From contig PUQB01000314.1 in the NCBI GenBank assembly GCA_003024785.1, positions 227,010 through 291,009 on the forward strand: 64,000 nt of DNA. The letters run 5' to 3'. The position numbers were made by a program, and so were the translations under genes. The stretch comes from Selaginella tamariscina (taxonomy: Eukaryota; Streptophyta; Lycopodiopsida; Selaginellales; Selaginellaceae). The notes beneath the pieces are model-generated. The model had not been told where the DNA came from, did no database searches, and saw only the letters and a program-made list of their open reading frames with translations. Numbering within the stretch: position 1 is the stretch's first letter; every line of letters begins with the position of its first letter. Positions 11,930-23,474 of the stretch are shown here, in pieces.

Positions 11930-13110
11930 TTTTATTAGGGCTTGATGCTTGCCTGGCAGCCTACATGGCATACTATTTTTTCCCGAGTCAGCAACACATC
12001 AGACTAAGTGTATGCCACGTCATCAGAGAGCGTGTGTAATATGTATAATAATTTAAATATTAATTAATTATATGATTTAATATTATTAACTATTAAACAT
12101 TTTTATTTTTAATGTTTTCTTTTGTTGACAGTTAATCGATATGGATTTGTAGGACCATTCAGGAGAAGTTTTTTTATATAGGTAGGGTTATTTCATATGT
12201 TATATATATATGTAATTATTTTTAAATATGTTATATTTTTGTTTAATATAACTTATTATAATTTAAGACTTAAATTTATAATATTAACTTATTTATTAAG
12301 GCTGAGAATATTAAGGGGTAAATTATGAATTTAAAACTTATGAGCTACAGATTATAATAAGTTTATGATTAAAATGTCAACTCTAATTATATATACAATT
12401 TTATTACCCTTTAGTATAATGTAAGATATATAATTTATTATAAACAATAAACTAATATAACAATGCAAATCATACATGCATATTACATATAGTTTAAAAT
12501 TATTTACTAGGCAGTATATGAAATGTATAGCTGGAACAAACAATAAAAAGATTTGAAAATAAAATAAAAGTATATAAATAATTACATTTTATATAAGTTT
12601 TTGTGTGAATCTTGATAGATATGCAGGGGTATGCACGAGCTTTGAGTTTAATTGTCGTGATTATCTACAACCATATGAATTCAGAGCCGGGATCAGGCTT
12701 TACTTGTATGTATTGGAAATATAAATTCAATTTAATTGTTTCATTGAATTCAGGTGGAGGTATCAGGTTCTTCCTCGTGACAATGTTCATGAGTTTCGCA
12801 TATTACTGGTTACCAGGTTACTTATTCACCGTACTGACGTCAGCTATATATGGAGGGACTCGGTACTGGCGAACCAGCTTGGATCTGGAACTCGGGCTGA
12901 GCGGTCGGACTGGACTGGAGCACCCCGCTGGCACCCATAGTAAACGTCATGGTCGGGTTCGTGGTAACCCTCTACGTCCTGGTACCGGTCTCGTACTGGG
13001 GGACCGGTCTCCTGGAGGCGAGTTGTTCTCCAAGAAGCTGTATTCTTTCGATGGTCACAGGTACAACCATGACAAGGTTCTCACCACGACTTACACTTGG
13101 AACACACACA
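11930..13110 (+). pseudogene. partial OPT oligopeptide-transporter copy (exons 2-3 only)
   Basis: This is the inverted, decayed counterpart of the OPT gene at 47814-50290. The upstream flank (11940-12045) matches 50400-50530. The sequence then jumps into intron 1, so all of exon 1 with the start codon is deleted (about 620 bp). Exon 2 at about 12132-12181 keeps WFVGPF-type sequence but lost about 46 bp. Exon 3 (about 12627-13100) keeps FFLVTMFMSFAYYWLPGYLF, an OPT membrane segment, and KKLYSFDGHRYNHDKVL. About 100 bp (12648-12751) are inserted after GCACGAG. The copy stops at 13100-13115 inside an AC microsatellite, where hydrolase sequence begins. It cannot make a transporter. Confidence 0.85.
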
Positions 13111-13124
13111 CACATATGTTGCAG

Positions 13125-13778
13125 GAAAGTGAAGGAAAGTTGGCATAGCGAAACTACTGGGAGCAAGTCGAAGATCTCCGTGCTGTTATATTATATTGGA
13201 GAGCTCAAGGCCGGCATGCGGACTACATTGTAGGACATAGTAAAGGTATTTACTTGTTAATGTTATCTATTGGGATACGTGGAGAATGAGGAAAGCCTAG
13301 AGTTACGTTTGAACTTAATATTTTTCAGGTGGTGATACTGTGCTGCTGTATGCCTCAAAGTATAGAGATGTTCACAAGGTTGTAAATGCAAGCGGAATTA
13401 AAGTCTCGTCTCAGGAAGGACTATATGGAGTGAGAGGTTCATTATTGCATAGTACAAGAATGGTGTGTGTGCGCGCGTGCGTGTGTGTTACCATGTTAAG
13501 TTCCAGGGACTTGAAGTGATGGATCAACACGGACATACTTGGAGCAGCACGTAATAACACACACACACACACATACACAGAGAGAGAGAGAGAGACTTAT
13601 GTATACGTTCTCCTGTAGTGTGATGACAATACATGGTTCACAAGATGAAGTGATTCCAGTTGAGGTCGATAAGCTTATAAGAAGTCACACGCTGAAGATT
13701 GTGGAACATTGTTATACAAACCATCTCCCGGAGCTAAAGCGCAAAGTTTTTAACTTCATTCTGGCTGGGCGAGCATAG
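13125..13778 (+). pseudogene. alpha/beta-hydrolase (S33-like) copy 1, 5'-truncated
   Basis: Exons homologous to exons 3, 4 and 6 of the copies at 17389-18715 and 25611-26875. Exon 3 is 13125-13245 and ends in the nucleophile motif GHSK before GTATTT. Exon 4 is about 13329-13462 and has lost the GRGDLK segment. The last exon is 13619-13778 and ends ELKRKVFNFILAGRA. The catalytic-acid motif GSQDEVIPVE is present, but the following residues DAYEF and the later EGAD before the catalytic His are deleted. A 1-bp loss in exon 3 (GGAAAGTTGG) also breaks the frame. Exons 1-2 are absent; the upstream sequence is the OPT fragment. Intron microsatellites (GT, GC, AC, AG) sit at 13463-13595. Confidence 0.85.
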
Positions 13779-14014
13779 AAAAACTTGACAATAATATATA
13801 TATAAACAAGTATGTATGATATACTTTATGCACACATAGTTATAATAAATATAATATATTTGTTGTATTGATTACAATTTGCTTCATTGATTCAAATACA
13901 TATAGACACACACACACACACATAACATATATCAAGTTGTATATGGGTGAGAATAATGAGATTGCATGTGGCAAACGCAAAACCAAGCAGAATTAACAAG
14001 AGAAAATCACATAT

Positions 14015-14315
14015 TTATTCTTGGATAAGAAGTTCCTTCTCTCTGAGAAGCTCCTCCTTCTTCCTCAGTTCCCTCTCCTTCTCGTCAGCTGCCCTTAATT
14101 GCCTCTGAACTTCCTGGAGCCGCTCCTTCTCCTTGATCAGCTGCTGCTTCTCCTTAATCAAATTTATTTCTTCTCATCAATCGCTTTTAATTGCCTCTCA
14201 ACTTCCTCAATTTGCCTTTCGACTTCCTCAATTTCCCTTTCCACTTTCTGGATTTCCCTCTGGACTTCCTTGATTGCCTATCGACTTCCTCGAAGTGCCT
14301 CTCGATCGACGCCAT
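14015..14315 (-). pseudogene. small coiled-coil protein, two frameshifts
   Basis: Read on the minus strand from the ATG at 14315, the product starts MASIERHFEEVDR. After a 1-bp deletion it continues as heptad-like charged repeats (EVQREIQKVEREIEEVERQI, then EEVERQLKAIDEKK). A second frame break near 14165 leads into LIKEKQQLIKEKERLQEVQR and a tail ending REKELLIQE before TAA at 14015-14017. The opposite strand is leucine-rich and open only because it is the antisense of this coiled coil. The intact protein would be about 98 residues. Such short Glu/Lys/Arg coiled coils are common plant hypotheticals; I cannot name it. It converges on hydrolase copy 1, 237 bp away. Confidence 0.6.
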
Positions 14316-14418
14316 TGCCAACCCTAATATTCTTGTATTCAAATAATTCAAAATTTATGAGAACCCGCAAAAAAACGGACGAGAACCTCTTATATCTTGT
14401 ATTCAAAGTAAGGGTTTA

Positions 14419-14422
14419 TATA

Positions 14423-14482
<60 letters not shown>
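14419..14482. repeat. (AT)n microsatellite
   Basis: An essentially uninterrupted TA/AT run of about 60 bp (one TT interruption near the start). It can fold into a cruciform. Confidence 0.9.
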
Positions 14483-14489
<7 letters not shown>

Positions 14490-15205
14490 TTATTTTAATT
14501 ATTTTTGGACATCCTATTAAATTTAGCCACACCGTAAATATCTCTAATAACTTTTAGAATATATTATAGTTAATCTTTATATAATTATTTTATTTTAAAA
14601 CTTTTAATCATGAAACTTACTTATCGAGATTCAACATTTTGTATTTGATAAACTTGAGGATCGACTAATCACAACATTCATATTAAATGTCTACATTACA
14701 CCACTTAAGAATATGCTGTTTTATAATGGGTGATGATTAAAAAATTAATTTAATAATTAATGAGTAAACAGGATATATTAAATCAATTATATCACTAGAA
14801 AGGTAATAATAAAACATTCAATGGATACAAAAAACATAAATATATACTAGTTATATCTAGAAATAACAATGTCTCTATTCATGTGCATAGTTGCAGTCAT
14901 AACACACACACACACAACGAACGCAGGACGCGCACATTCACAGACAAACCTTACATAATTAGATATATGTGAGCATATGTTAATCTCTCTAATGTATACA
15001 TATACATAACATGCACTACACTAATATACACCGGATGTGAATCATCAAAAACACGACTGTTGTTATATATGTGCTTGAGCATTACTTCTTCGGAGGAAAG
15101 GCTTACCATACGTGTCCCAAAAATGATGTTTACAAGTGCGTGTGCGTGTGTGGCGTGTATGCCTATGTTGGTGTTATTATGTGTATATATTGTGTTTATG
15201 TTGGA

Positions 15206-15206
15206 A

Positions 15207-15242
<36 letters not shown>

Positions 15243-15263
15243 CTGTGTGTGTGTGTGTGTGTA
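15206..15263. repeat. compound (CT)n-(AT)n-(GT)n microsatellite
   Basis: About 25 bp of CT repeat (15206-15230), then about 11 bp of AT, then about 20 bp of GT, followed by an AC-rich stretch (to 15280) that can pair with the GT part. Confidence 0.9.
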
Positions 15264-15432
15264 GACACACAACACACACATGGTACACATTAGATATCCA
15301 TATACAATCCCTCTAATATTATGTAATTATATCACTTAGATTGTATTGTACACTTACACAATTACTCTTATGATGTAAATATAATATATATATATAATAT
15401 CTCTTTAAGGTCCATACATAAAGAGATACTTG

Positions 15433-15465
<33 letters not shown>

Positions 15466-16869
15466 TCTATTTACAATAGTATTACATTATATATATGTAT
15501 ATGTATACATAAGAGTGTAAACTATCATTTTAGTTAAATAGTTCATATTATAGACATTTTTAAAATAATACTATTTTCGGCATATTTAATAATTATTATT
15601 ATATTTAATAAATGAAATTATTATAATTATCATAGATTCAGCTATTACAATATTATATGTGTGTATATTGTTTACTTACATAACTATGAATTTGTACTTT
15701 ATTATAATTGGATAAATAATATACTCTCTTAATATGACAATCTTTCATTTTATTTTAGTGAAAGTCATATGTGTTTATCAAATTTAAGATTTTTAAAATT
15801 GTATCTTTTGTCTTTTGTAATTACTTTAAATCGTTTTTAATAATATATATATGAGATATATTTACATAAACAATATTGTGACGATTTTATAAAGGCAATA
15901 AATAAATTATATATTTATCTGTCCATCCAATTACTTAAGTTATGAAGATGCTTTGTTTCAATTATATATATATTATATTACATATGCACACACTAACCTT
16001 AGATGTTTCATTCAAATCAATTAACATATATATATATAATACATTAATATTAATATTTTAATTTAAATGTTGAAATAGGTTGTAATTTATATAAGAAGTT
16101 TTTAAACATAATAAAACTTGAAGATGAGAATTACTTAAGAAATGTATTAAATTCATATACTTAAAATTTATTATATATATTATTATTATTACATAATCGA
16201 ATAATACAAATCTAACATGTCTTATTGAATGGGTTTTTTATTATATAAAACTCAAGTACAAAATATAAAAACGTCTCCCAAATATTTCTTTGAATAAGCA
16301 AAAATACATTAAATATAATAAGTACACATACATACACACAAATCTTACAACACACACATGCATATATATAACATATTATTAATATATTTTAATTTTGTTA
16401 CGTTTAATATTTTTAAAAAAATTGAAATAAAATCCAAACCATCTTAAGCCTTTCATAAAACAAAAAATTAATATACTTAATTTATTTTAATTTTGATATT
16501 ATTTAAAATTTAAAAATATATCTTAGGATATACCACAATTGATACTAAATTATTACATGTGAAATAAATTTTTTAATTTTTTCTAAAACATTCATAGAAC
16601 TATGTTCATATATTATCATTTCTTAAACAATTAAAACATATAATGTATTTAAGGCCTCACATTTTCTTTAAAATGATTTTTATTTCAATCATATTATAAT
16701 ATAATATATCCTAGAGTTTATAATTGTAAGCTATTTTTGAAAGTATATAATGAAAACATTGTGATAATTCATTAGGTTTTGTACTATTATTCAAATAGAT
16801 ATATCACACTAACGTATATCCTTAAAATATATTACATCATAGTTATTTAAAATATTAATTAAACATAAC

Positions 16870-19265
16870 CTATTATAAAATCACATATCTATATCTTACT
16901 ATACGTTAGACTTTAAGGACATTCTTAAAAATACTAAACAAGTAATAGACAAGGAATCTGTTAGAATATCCTTTCCTAAGAAGTATTTCAAACTATTCTA
17001 TATATAGTATATGATATGTAGCATATTTCATATAACTTTATTAATCCAAAACCATAGTTTAAAATCTATTTCTTATGTAAAATTAATATATAGCAAACCA
17101 ACTTCATGTATACATTTAAATTTATTACACAGTTAAGTTGATGTGTATTATTCTATGTTTAATGCGCATATACATGCATATAGAAATAAATGCGGATACA
17201 ATCTGATTATTCTCACCCATATATGACTTAATACAAGAACTTCCTGTTGATATCTATATGTGTGTGTGTGACTGTATGTATTTGAGTCAATGAAGCAAAT
17301 TGACAATATATATTATAATTATGTGTTCATAAAGTATATCATACATACCTTGTTATATATATATATATATATATCTTGTCAAGTTTTTCTATGCTCGCCC
17401 AGCCAGAATGAAGTTTAAAACTTCGCGCTTAAGCTCCGGAAGATGGTTTGTATAACAATGGTCAGCCCCTTCCACAATCTTCAGCGTGTGATTTCTTATA
17501 AGCTTATTGAACTCATATGCATCCTCAACTGGAATCACTTCATCTTGTGAACCATGTATCGTCATCACACTACAGGAGAACGTATACATAAGTCTCTCTC
17601 TCTCTCTCTCTCTCTCTATATTATTTATATATATATTATATATATTATATATGGAGTACCTGCAAGTGCTCGGATATTCCGTGCTGCTCCAAGCATGTCC
17701 GTGTTGATTCTTTGCGTTAAGTCTTCCTTAGTCATTTCAAGTCACCTGGAACTTAAACATGGTAACATACGCACGCGCACACACACGCACGCACACACAC
17801 ACACACCATTCTTGTCATGTGCAATAATGAACCCTCACGCTCACATGCGTTCCATATAGTCCTTCCCGAGACGAGACTCTAATCCTTTTTTAAGATCCCC
17901 ACGTCCGCTTGCATTTACAACCTTGTGAACATCTCCATACTTTGAGGCATACAGCAGCACAGTATCACCACTGAAAAAATATTAAGTTCAAGTGCAACTC
18001 TAGGCTTTCCTCATTCTCCACGTATCCCAAGCTTGTAGATAACATTAATAAGTAAATACCTTTACTATGTCCTACAATGTAGTCCACATGCCGGCCTTGA
18101 GCTCTCCAATATAATATAACAGCACGGAGATCCTCGACTTCCCCCCAGTAGTTCGCTATGCCAACTTTCCTTCACTTTCCCTGCAACATGCGTGTGTGTT
18201 ATATACATATATTAGTTTTTGATGTGTTCGTGCGTATACACACACATGTGCTCTCTCTCTCCTCTCACACACACACACACACACGCACACACTAAGAACT
18301 CTACTAGTTGCAGCTTCAAGTAGATATGAATGGACCAAGTGTGTGTTTGTGTGCGAGAGCAAGAGAGAGACGTATCTATCTATATATCTATCAACATACA
18401 TATAATATATATATTATATATATATATATATCTGTGTGGTGTGTGTACAAATTCATACCCATTTCCAGAAAATCGAAGCGGAAAGTGCTAATGCCGGCCT
18501 ACATAGCGCATCCGAAAGAGATTTAGTAGCAAAGAAATCCTGTAACGATGAATGATTATAGCACGTAATCAGTGGCTACATCAACATACCTTTTGTAGAG
18601 AGAAATCCGTGACATAAAATGCATAAATCTGTGGATCCAGTATCATTCAGAATACCAATCAGCTTCTCCCCTGTGCATTCTCGATTATCGCCCTGGATTC
18701 AGATGCAGCCGCCATTGAAGAACAATTAGGGTTTATTGAGTTAATTTAAGCCGTTGGATTGTATTTACGAGAACACTCCAGCTCAGCATATTTAATAAGT
18801 TTATGTCATAATTATAGCTAATAAACTTCACAATGATAAAAACGGATGTGAATTAAATTTCTATTCATTAACAAAAACAAGCTATACATTTCATATACAC
18901 GTGTATACTAGTGCATAATTTAAACTAATAAAAGGGATCAGTTAGTATTGAGTGTATTAGTTGACAGTTTAAAATTTTATATTGACGGTGTATTAAATTA
19001 TAATTTCTTTAAACCAATATATTAATTTATAAAAATCAAAAAGAATTAAAAAGGTTTTAAAATTAAAATATTTATATAATATATATTTCACTAATCTATA
19101 CAGGACTATATAAATATATTTAAACTTTTTATTTAATTTTGTTTTCTTTAGTAAACTTTGAAAATTATTAGGTCTTACTATAATTGATATATATATCGGC
19201 CAAGTATAGAATTATATATATATATATATACACAACATATAAATAACCGTATAATTACATTGTAA
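16870..19265 (-). repeat. inverted segmental duplication arm carrying hydrolase copy 2
   Basis: The reverse complement of this interval matches 25190-27020 and then 31779-32130. The upstream flank, including the TTGGCCGATATATATAT stretch (19190-19203 against 25270-25290), all exons, and the downstream flank with CAATTTGCTTCATTGACTC (17283-17304 against 31797-31818) are shared. The partner arm is interrupted by element B. Divergence is low to moderate and consists largely of small indels and microsatellite-length differences. Confidence 0.85.
17389..18715 (-). pseudogene. alpha/beta-hydrolase (S33-like) copy 2
   Basis: Exons on the minus strand: 18590-18715 (ATG, MAAASESRAIIENA, then LCHGFLSTK), 18459-18539 (DFFATKSLSDAL, then FRFDF), 18060-18180 (VEDLRAVILYWRAQGRHVDY, then GHSK), about 17807-17970 (GGDTVLLYASKYGDVHKVVN, then SGRGDLK), about 17647-17740, and 17389-17569 (SVMTIHGSQDEVIPVEDAYE, then GADHCYTNH). 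The family is plant alpha/beta-hydrolases of the serine-aminopeptidase/esterase type. Nucleophile Ser in GHSKG, acid Asp in GSQDE and His in ADHCYTNH are all visible. Length is about 260 residues, normal for the family. One-bp losses occur in the exon 1 G run, exon 2 (TGTAGG, and a T run) and exon 3 (GGAAAGTTGG), and exon 4 has a further indel, so it is broken as read. Some of these could be sequence errors. Confidence 0.8.
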
Positions 19266-19399
19266 GGTCTAGGTGTATATCTACAATGCCATATATATTA
19301 TTACTAGCATAGTGGGATTTTAATAATTGTTTGATTGATTTCAATCTTAATTACTCACTCTTTGTATATAAATTAAATTTTAAGTTAATATGATATGCA

Positions 19400-20800
19400 C
19401 ATTTTTATATTCCGAACCTTCACATTGATGGAAGTGAAGGGTATATTTAATTGTCCCTGTAGAACTCTCAAATTTGTGTCTTTTTTTATAGATCTTTCTT
19501 GTCTTTTTAAATCATCAATCTCATTTGATGTGGCATTTACAACTCATGGTGCTACTTCTCTTGTTCATGCTGCGAATCTTCAAGTTCGATCGGATTTCTT
19601 CAATGTAAATCTTGAGGATGATGTGTGCTATTGATTTGATAACTTCACCATGGTCGCCACATATCATTCATTGGGTGTTTACATAAGTTTCCTACTTGTC
19701 TTCAAGGGACGATATTGCATCAGTACAATGGTTTTGAATGCAAAACTAGGGCGATTGAAGTATTCTTTTAATGATCTTCAAATACACATTTGGATATGCT
19801 GACGACTGTGACAATGCTTTTCAGTAATTACATTGTATTCGTCAGGAGCCATCTAAGTCAATGATATAATTTAGTATTCGCTTTTGAAGCCTTTTGCTTT
19901 GTGCAAAGCTTAACATGTTGGAACGCAAGCACTTTATTAAGACCTTGTGGGGCTTGTGCATGCACTGGCTCTAGTGGATGGATGTTGATGTTGCCCATGT
20001 ACTAGTACAAGGTTGGGGCCGTGGATGTGGATGTGGACGTGGATGTGGACATGCAGTCCATTGTTGTGCATGTGATGAGGTTGAACACACATATTGGCGC
20101 TGTTGATGTTTTCCCAATTGGTGTCCTCCATTTCTATGGTGGAGGCCTTAGCGTCAACAATGTTTAATTGGCCCGCTGCAATAGAAGGTCTTGATGCAAT
20201 GGATCTTTTAAATAAGTTAGTGACCCTCTATCTTTCTTTTAAGAGTATCATCAAGGGATTCATTTGGCACTAGTTCATCTGGTTTTACTTTTCAAGCTCA
20301 ATTTAATAACACATGTTCTATTTTTTTTAGTGTTAGTTTGATACATGCTCAAGTTTATCTTTTATTCCTTAGTTTATTGCTATATATTGTCGTCTTCATT
20401 TGTGCCATGTGAGAGAATCAGTTTTCATTCTTTATGGCAATGGACATACTCATGCTTGTTTACAGGATGAGACTAACATTGTTGTTCATGTGAATGATTG
20501 TGAGTTTAAGCTTCAATCTTTGCAAGTGGTGTTGAGTCAAGCTTTTGACATTATTTTTGATATGGATTGGTTGATTTAAATCATGCCAAGTATAACTTTA
20601 AAAAGTCTCTTTCTTATTTAACTCTCCCTTATCTTTTTTTTATTTCTATTACTTTTATATCTATATACTTTTACTTCTGTTTTTATCACTTTTGTCTCAC
20701 ATTTACTTTTTTATTTTTTTCTTCATGCTCTTCCATTCCCTCTCTGAATCCCTCAGACAATCATCGTGATGCAGTTATCCTAACTGAAACATAGTAGTGG
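19400..20800 (+). mobile_element. Ty3-type family A, degenerate partial copy (A2)
   Basis: On the plus strand this starts with the 3' end of a family-A LTR (TATATTCCGAACCTTCACAT at 19407-19426). It continues through the leader, which aligns with the complement of 63190-63247 (TTAATTGTCCCTGTAGAACT). It then runs through gag and protease to about 20770, matching 61600-63248. A zinc-knuckle remnant (CACDEVEHTYWRC-like) lies at about 20060-20105, and MDWLI followed by HAKYNFKKS (retropepsin C-terminal flank) lies near 20560-20605. The copy stops close to the start of RT; no pol or second LTR follows. It is the most decayed of the three copies, with many C-to-T type changes and stops throughout. 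Confidence 0.8.
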
Positions 20801-20804
20801 TCGC

Positions 20805-22045
20805 CACCGTCAACCCATAATAAAGGTTGAGCGAATAAGGAGATATGAGATAGAATACAGATCAGACTTTAGAAGGTTGAGAAAGAGTAAGGATGACAAG
20901 GTATGTAGTAAGTAGTAGTAGTATTGTAGATTTCATCACAGTAGTGAGAAGAAAAATAGTATACATCAGATTAAAGTAATAAGCAAGAAAAGACGCAATG
21001 AAAGTAAGAGAAAACTTATATTATGTCCACACACGGCACATAGTATAATATACAATATACTCGGGATACTTTCCTAATCCTATTTTGGTCTATTTATAAT
21101 CGTACTTTTGGTCTTATATTAGCAGTTATCGTAACTTCCTCTCATCCTTATCTAATCAATTATGTAATCTCTTCCTTGTCGTTATGGATAAACATTATTC
21201 CACTTAGCTTGTTGATGTGTATTCCCTCTTAGTTTTCGTATTATGGTGATAACCCGTAATTTTTTATTCTTCTTCCTATCATATTACAGTTGTAACTTGT
21301 AATTATGTGTTCCCATTTGACTCTCATTTTTCACAATATGTATTTTTTTGGGTGTTTTTCCCATTATATGCCCAAAGAAAGAAACATAACTTGAAAATCT
21401 CCTACATTATTAGCTATGATCCTAACATCCCATTGGATTGGAACTGTTGAATTGCCATGATGCAACCTTATGATGACCCCATTGTCATCCCGCATATGGA
21501 AGCCACGATAGTCTTTAGCTTGTGGTTCTCTTTGCGAAGTTTGCAGAGTTTTTTTTGTGTCCTGTGTAGTAGTGGTACTTGTTGGGTTGAAATCCTTTTA
21601 GCTTAGTAAGGACATTGTGCATCATGTCCATGAGTCCCTTTGTTGCTCGTAGACGACACGTGATGTTGGATTGTTCTTGGACTTGCTTATCCATTGAGGT
21701 ACAACGATCATGAACCTATTATGCGAGAGTCGTCTCGCTGCAGTGAACATTTGCCTGACATATTAAGGAGTCGATTATGCTTTAGAGATATAAGAGTTAA
21801 CCATCGAGACTTGCCTCATTTGGTGTTTCTGGTGTTGGTTGGTTTGCAGTCTGTAGTCCCGGTGAAGTTGTTTGATCTCGAGTACTCTTCGAGCTCCTGG
21901 ATAACTCCTGACGGTTTGCAGTGTGATGCTCCATATGTTGTGGTTTAGAGTGGGTTCTTGCTTTATTCCCTTTATGCTTAGTCTTGTTCTTGGCTTGTTG
22001 TCTAGGTGTTGTGGATGATGGATCCTATTCTTGATGTAGTTCTTA
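20805..22045. other. unassigned sequence between family-A remnant and GC-rich block
   Basis: I see no coding region I can name. A frame at 21694-21948 is open on the plus strand (MRYNDHEPIM...), but the product is not recognisable and there are no splice or start cues. It may be decayed transposon sequence. Confidence 0.4.
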
Positions 22046-22049
22046 GTTG

Positions 22050-23470
22050 ACGGTGGAAACCACTAGCCGGTGTGGTCAAGAGGTTGAGCCAGAAGGATAC
22101 AAAGGTACTGACTAACAACAACGGTTGTCAAGTGGCATCAGCAACAAGTTGGATCCAATTGTTCAGACCAACTACCACGATACATGGGACAACATGCGCA
22201 AGGAGGCGCATGAACGCCATAGGACAAGACTTGGTCACAGGGCGACATATAGTACCACATGAACCTAGGGTCTAGCACAAGCCGACCCACTATATAAGCA
22301 GGAAGGTAGACATTGGGTTAGGGTCCTTCTAGTCCATCTTCTTCTTTGTCTCTGGCTCCACGGTCTCTTGGGAAAAAGGGCCTTCTAGTATCTCATCAAG
22401 CTATATATATATATATATATAGATATATAGTTCTTATCCTTGTCTCCCACCTCCTCATTGGCCCACGAACCATCACAGCGTCCGGGTAAAGGCCATCACC
22501 ACACATTACAACACCTCATGAGGTAAGCTTGAGCCACAGCCGATGCGGACCCTTGGGATTGGGCATTGGCAATAGTGCCATGGCGACCACCAAGGCTGCG
22601 TAAGTCACCCCACATTGGGTTGCGACCATTGTGGTGACTATAGAGGGATATTAACTATAAGCGGATGGAGTTCACCATAGCAAACAGAGTTGCGGCTCGG
22701 AGGAGAGATCGGGGAGTCGGAGCTAATTCGTTTGAACAACTGGAAATCAGCGAGTACCAACTGGCCAGGAGGATGCATCGAGTTGGTCAGGAGCGGCTTA
22801 TGGAAGGCATGGGGGCACCCCAAATGCCATAGTCGGTCCCAACCTTGCTCGTCTGAGGACACGACAAAACACCACATGGCCGAACCTCCAAGGAGTAGAA
22901 AGTCCAACACAACACCATCAAAGTGGATCGCAAGCCACAAACAAAGAAGACATGTACAAAGAACCCCTAGCACGTCATGAGGAAATCCTAGGTGTAGGAA
23001 CATGCGGAGATGAGCAACACTTGAATGGGTGGCAATGGCCTATGACACGGAGTGGAAAGAATGGTAGGACAAGGGAAGCCCTTCACCCCCTTCGACGTAA
23101 GTGAAAGTGTGGCTACTATGGAGCCCCACACTAGAGGGCCAAACCAATATTTGATGAGTACCCCCAAGGGAGAAGACCTCGCACGGAAGAACCCCATGAG
23201 AGGGAATGGCTGCACTGGAGGTAGAAAACCCACGACAATGAATGCGGGTATGACAAGGGATGAGGCCCAGAGGTTCTGCATGGCCAAAGCCATGAGGGAC
23301 GCAGGGTAGGAGACCCAGAGCCGTCGTCACTTAGCATGGTAAGGCAAGTGGACCGGAAATGGCCAAAAAGAGGAGAGGAAGAGCCTCATTCTAAAGGTCC
23401 CTATAGGGAGGGGCATTGATCACCGATAAGGGAATCTCTGCACCAGGAGTTCAGCCGGTTGGATGATGTA
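22050..23470. other. unidentified GC-rich block, probably decayed LTR-element sequence
   Basis: This has markedly higher GC than the flanks. A TATA-like TATATAAG at 22290-22298 is followed by a pyrimidine-rich leader (about 22320-22370). After an AT microsatellite (22400-22424) there is GC-rich sequence with frames such as IANRVAARRRDRGVGANSFE (22676-22735) and EDLARKNPMRGNGCTGGRKP (about 23171-23230). The TATA-leader-then-gag-like order suggests a retrotransposon LTR and gag, but no diagnostic motif (zinc knuckle, protease, RT) is visible. The product is unknown. Confidence 0.3.
22290..22298 (+). promoter_or_regulatory. TATA-like box in GC-rich block
   Basis: CTATATAAGCAGG has the shape of plant retrotransposon U3 TATA boxes and is followed by a CT-rich stretch about 35 bp downstream. 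No proof of use. Confidence 0.35.
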
Positions 23471-23474
23471 GCAG

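Larger units (their letters stand above)
3895..13100 (+). repeat. left arm of a large inverted segmental duplication (partner about 49020-54235)
   Basis: Several stretches of this interval reappear, reverse-complemented and in reversed order, in the right part of the window. 3895-4675 matches about 53480-54235. 6244-6760 matches about 53040-53480. 11180-11480 matches about 51000-51600. 11930-13100 matches 49020-50530 (OPT gene and upstream). Insertions specific to this arm include 4676-6243 and the 6760-10600 part with the FtsH-like exons. The arms are clearly diverged, by eye roughly 10-20 percent plus many indels, so the duplication is not recent. Confidence 0.75.
14320..16860. other. AT-rich intergenic DNA with long microsatellites
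   Basis: No supported gene. It contains a long (AT)n tract at about 14419-14482, an (AC) run near 14903-14917, a compound CT-AT-GT array at 15206-15263, and another (AT)n near 15434-15458. Open frames across the CT/GT array encode only Ser/Leu or Cys/Val repeats and are not genes. Confidence 0.65.

Noticed and set aside
12352-12543. Minus-strand Ile/Tyr-rich small frame
   Set aside because: Random translation of AT-rich intron 2 of the OPT fragment.
14099-14557. 152-codon plus-strand open frame rich in Leu/Ser and Tyr/Ile
   Set aside because: Its first part is the antisense of the minus-strand coiled-coil gene and its second part reads through an (AT)n microsatellite.
15060-15316. Overlapping frames in both strands around 15.1-15.3 kb
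   Set aside because: They are translations of CT, AT and GT repeats plus the antisense; there is no domain and no splice context.
18156-18401. Minus-strand frame ending in ESEGKLA
   Set aside because: Only the last residues are hydrolase exon 3; the rest is intron 2 with AC/AG microsatellites.
22638-23330. Several opposite-strand frames of about 100 codons (Cys/Pro/Leu-rich)
   Set aside because: They mirror the GC-rich block and have no recognisable motif; GC-rich DNA gives long open frames by chance.
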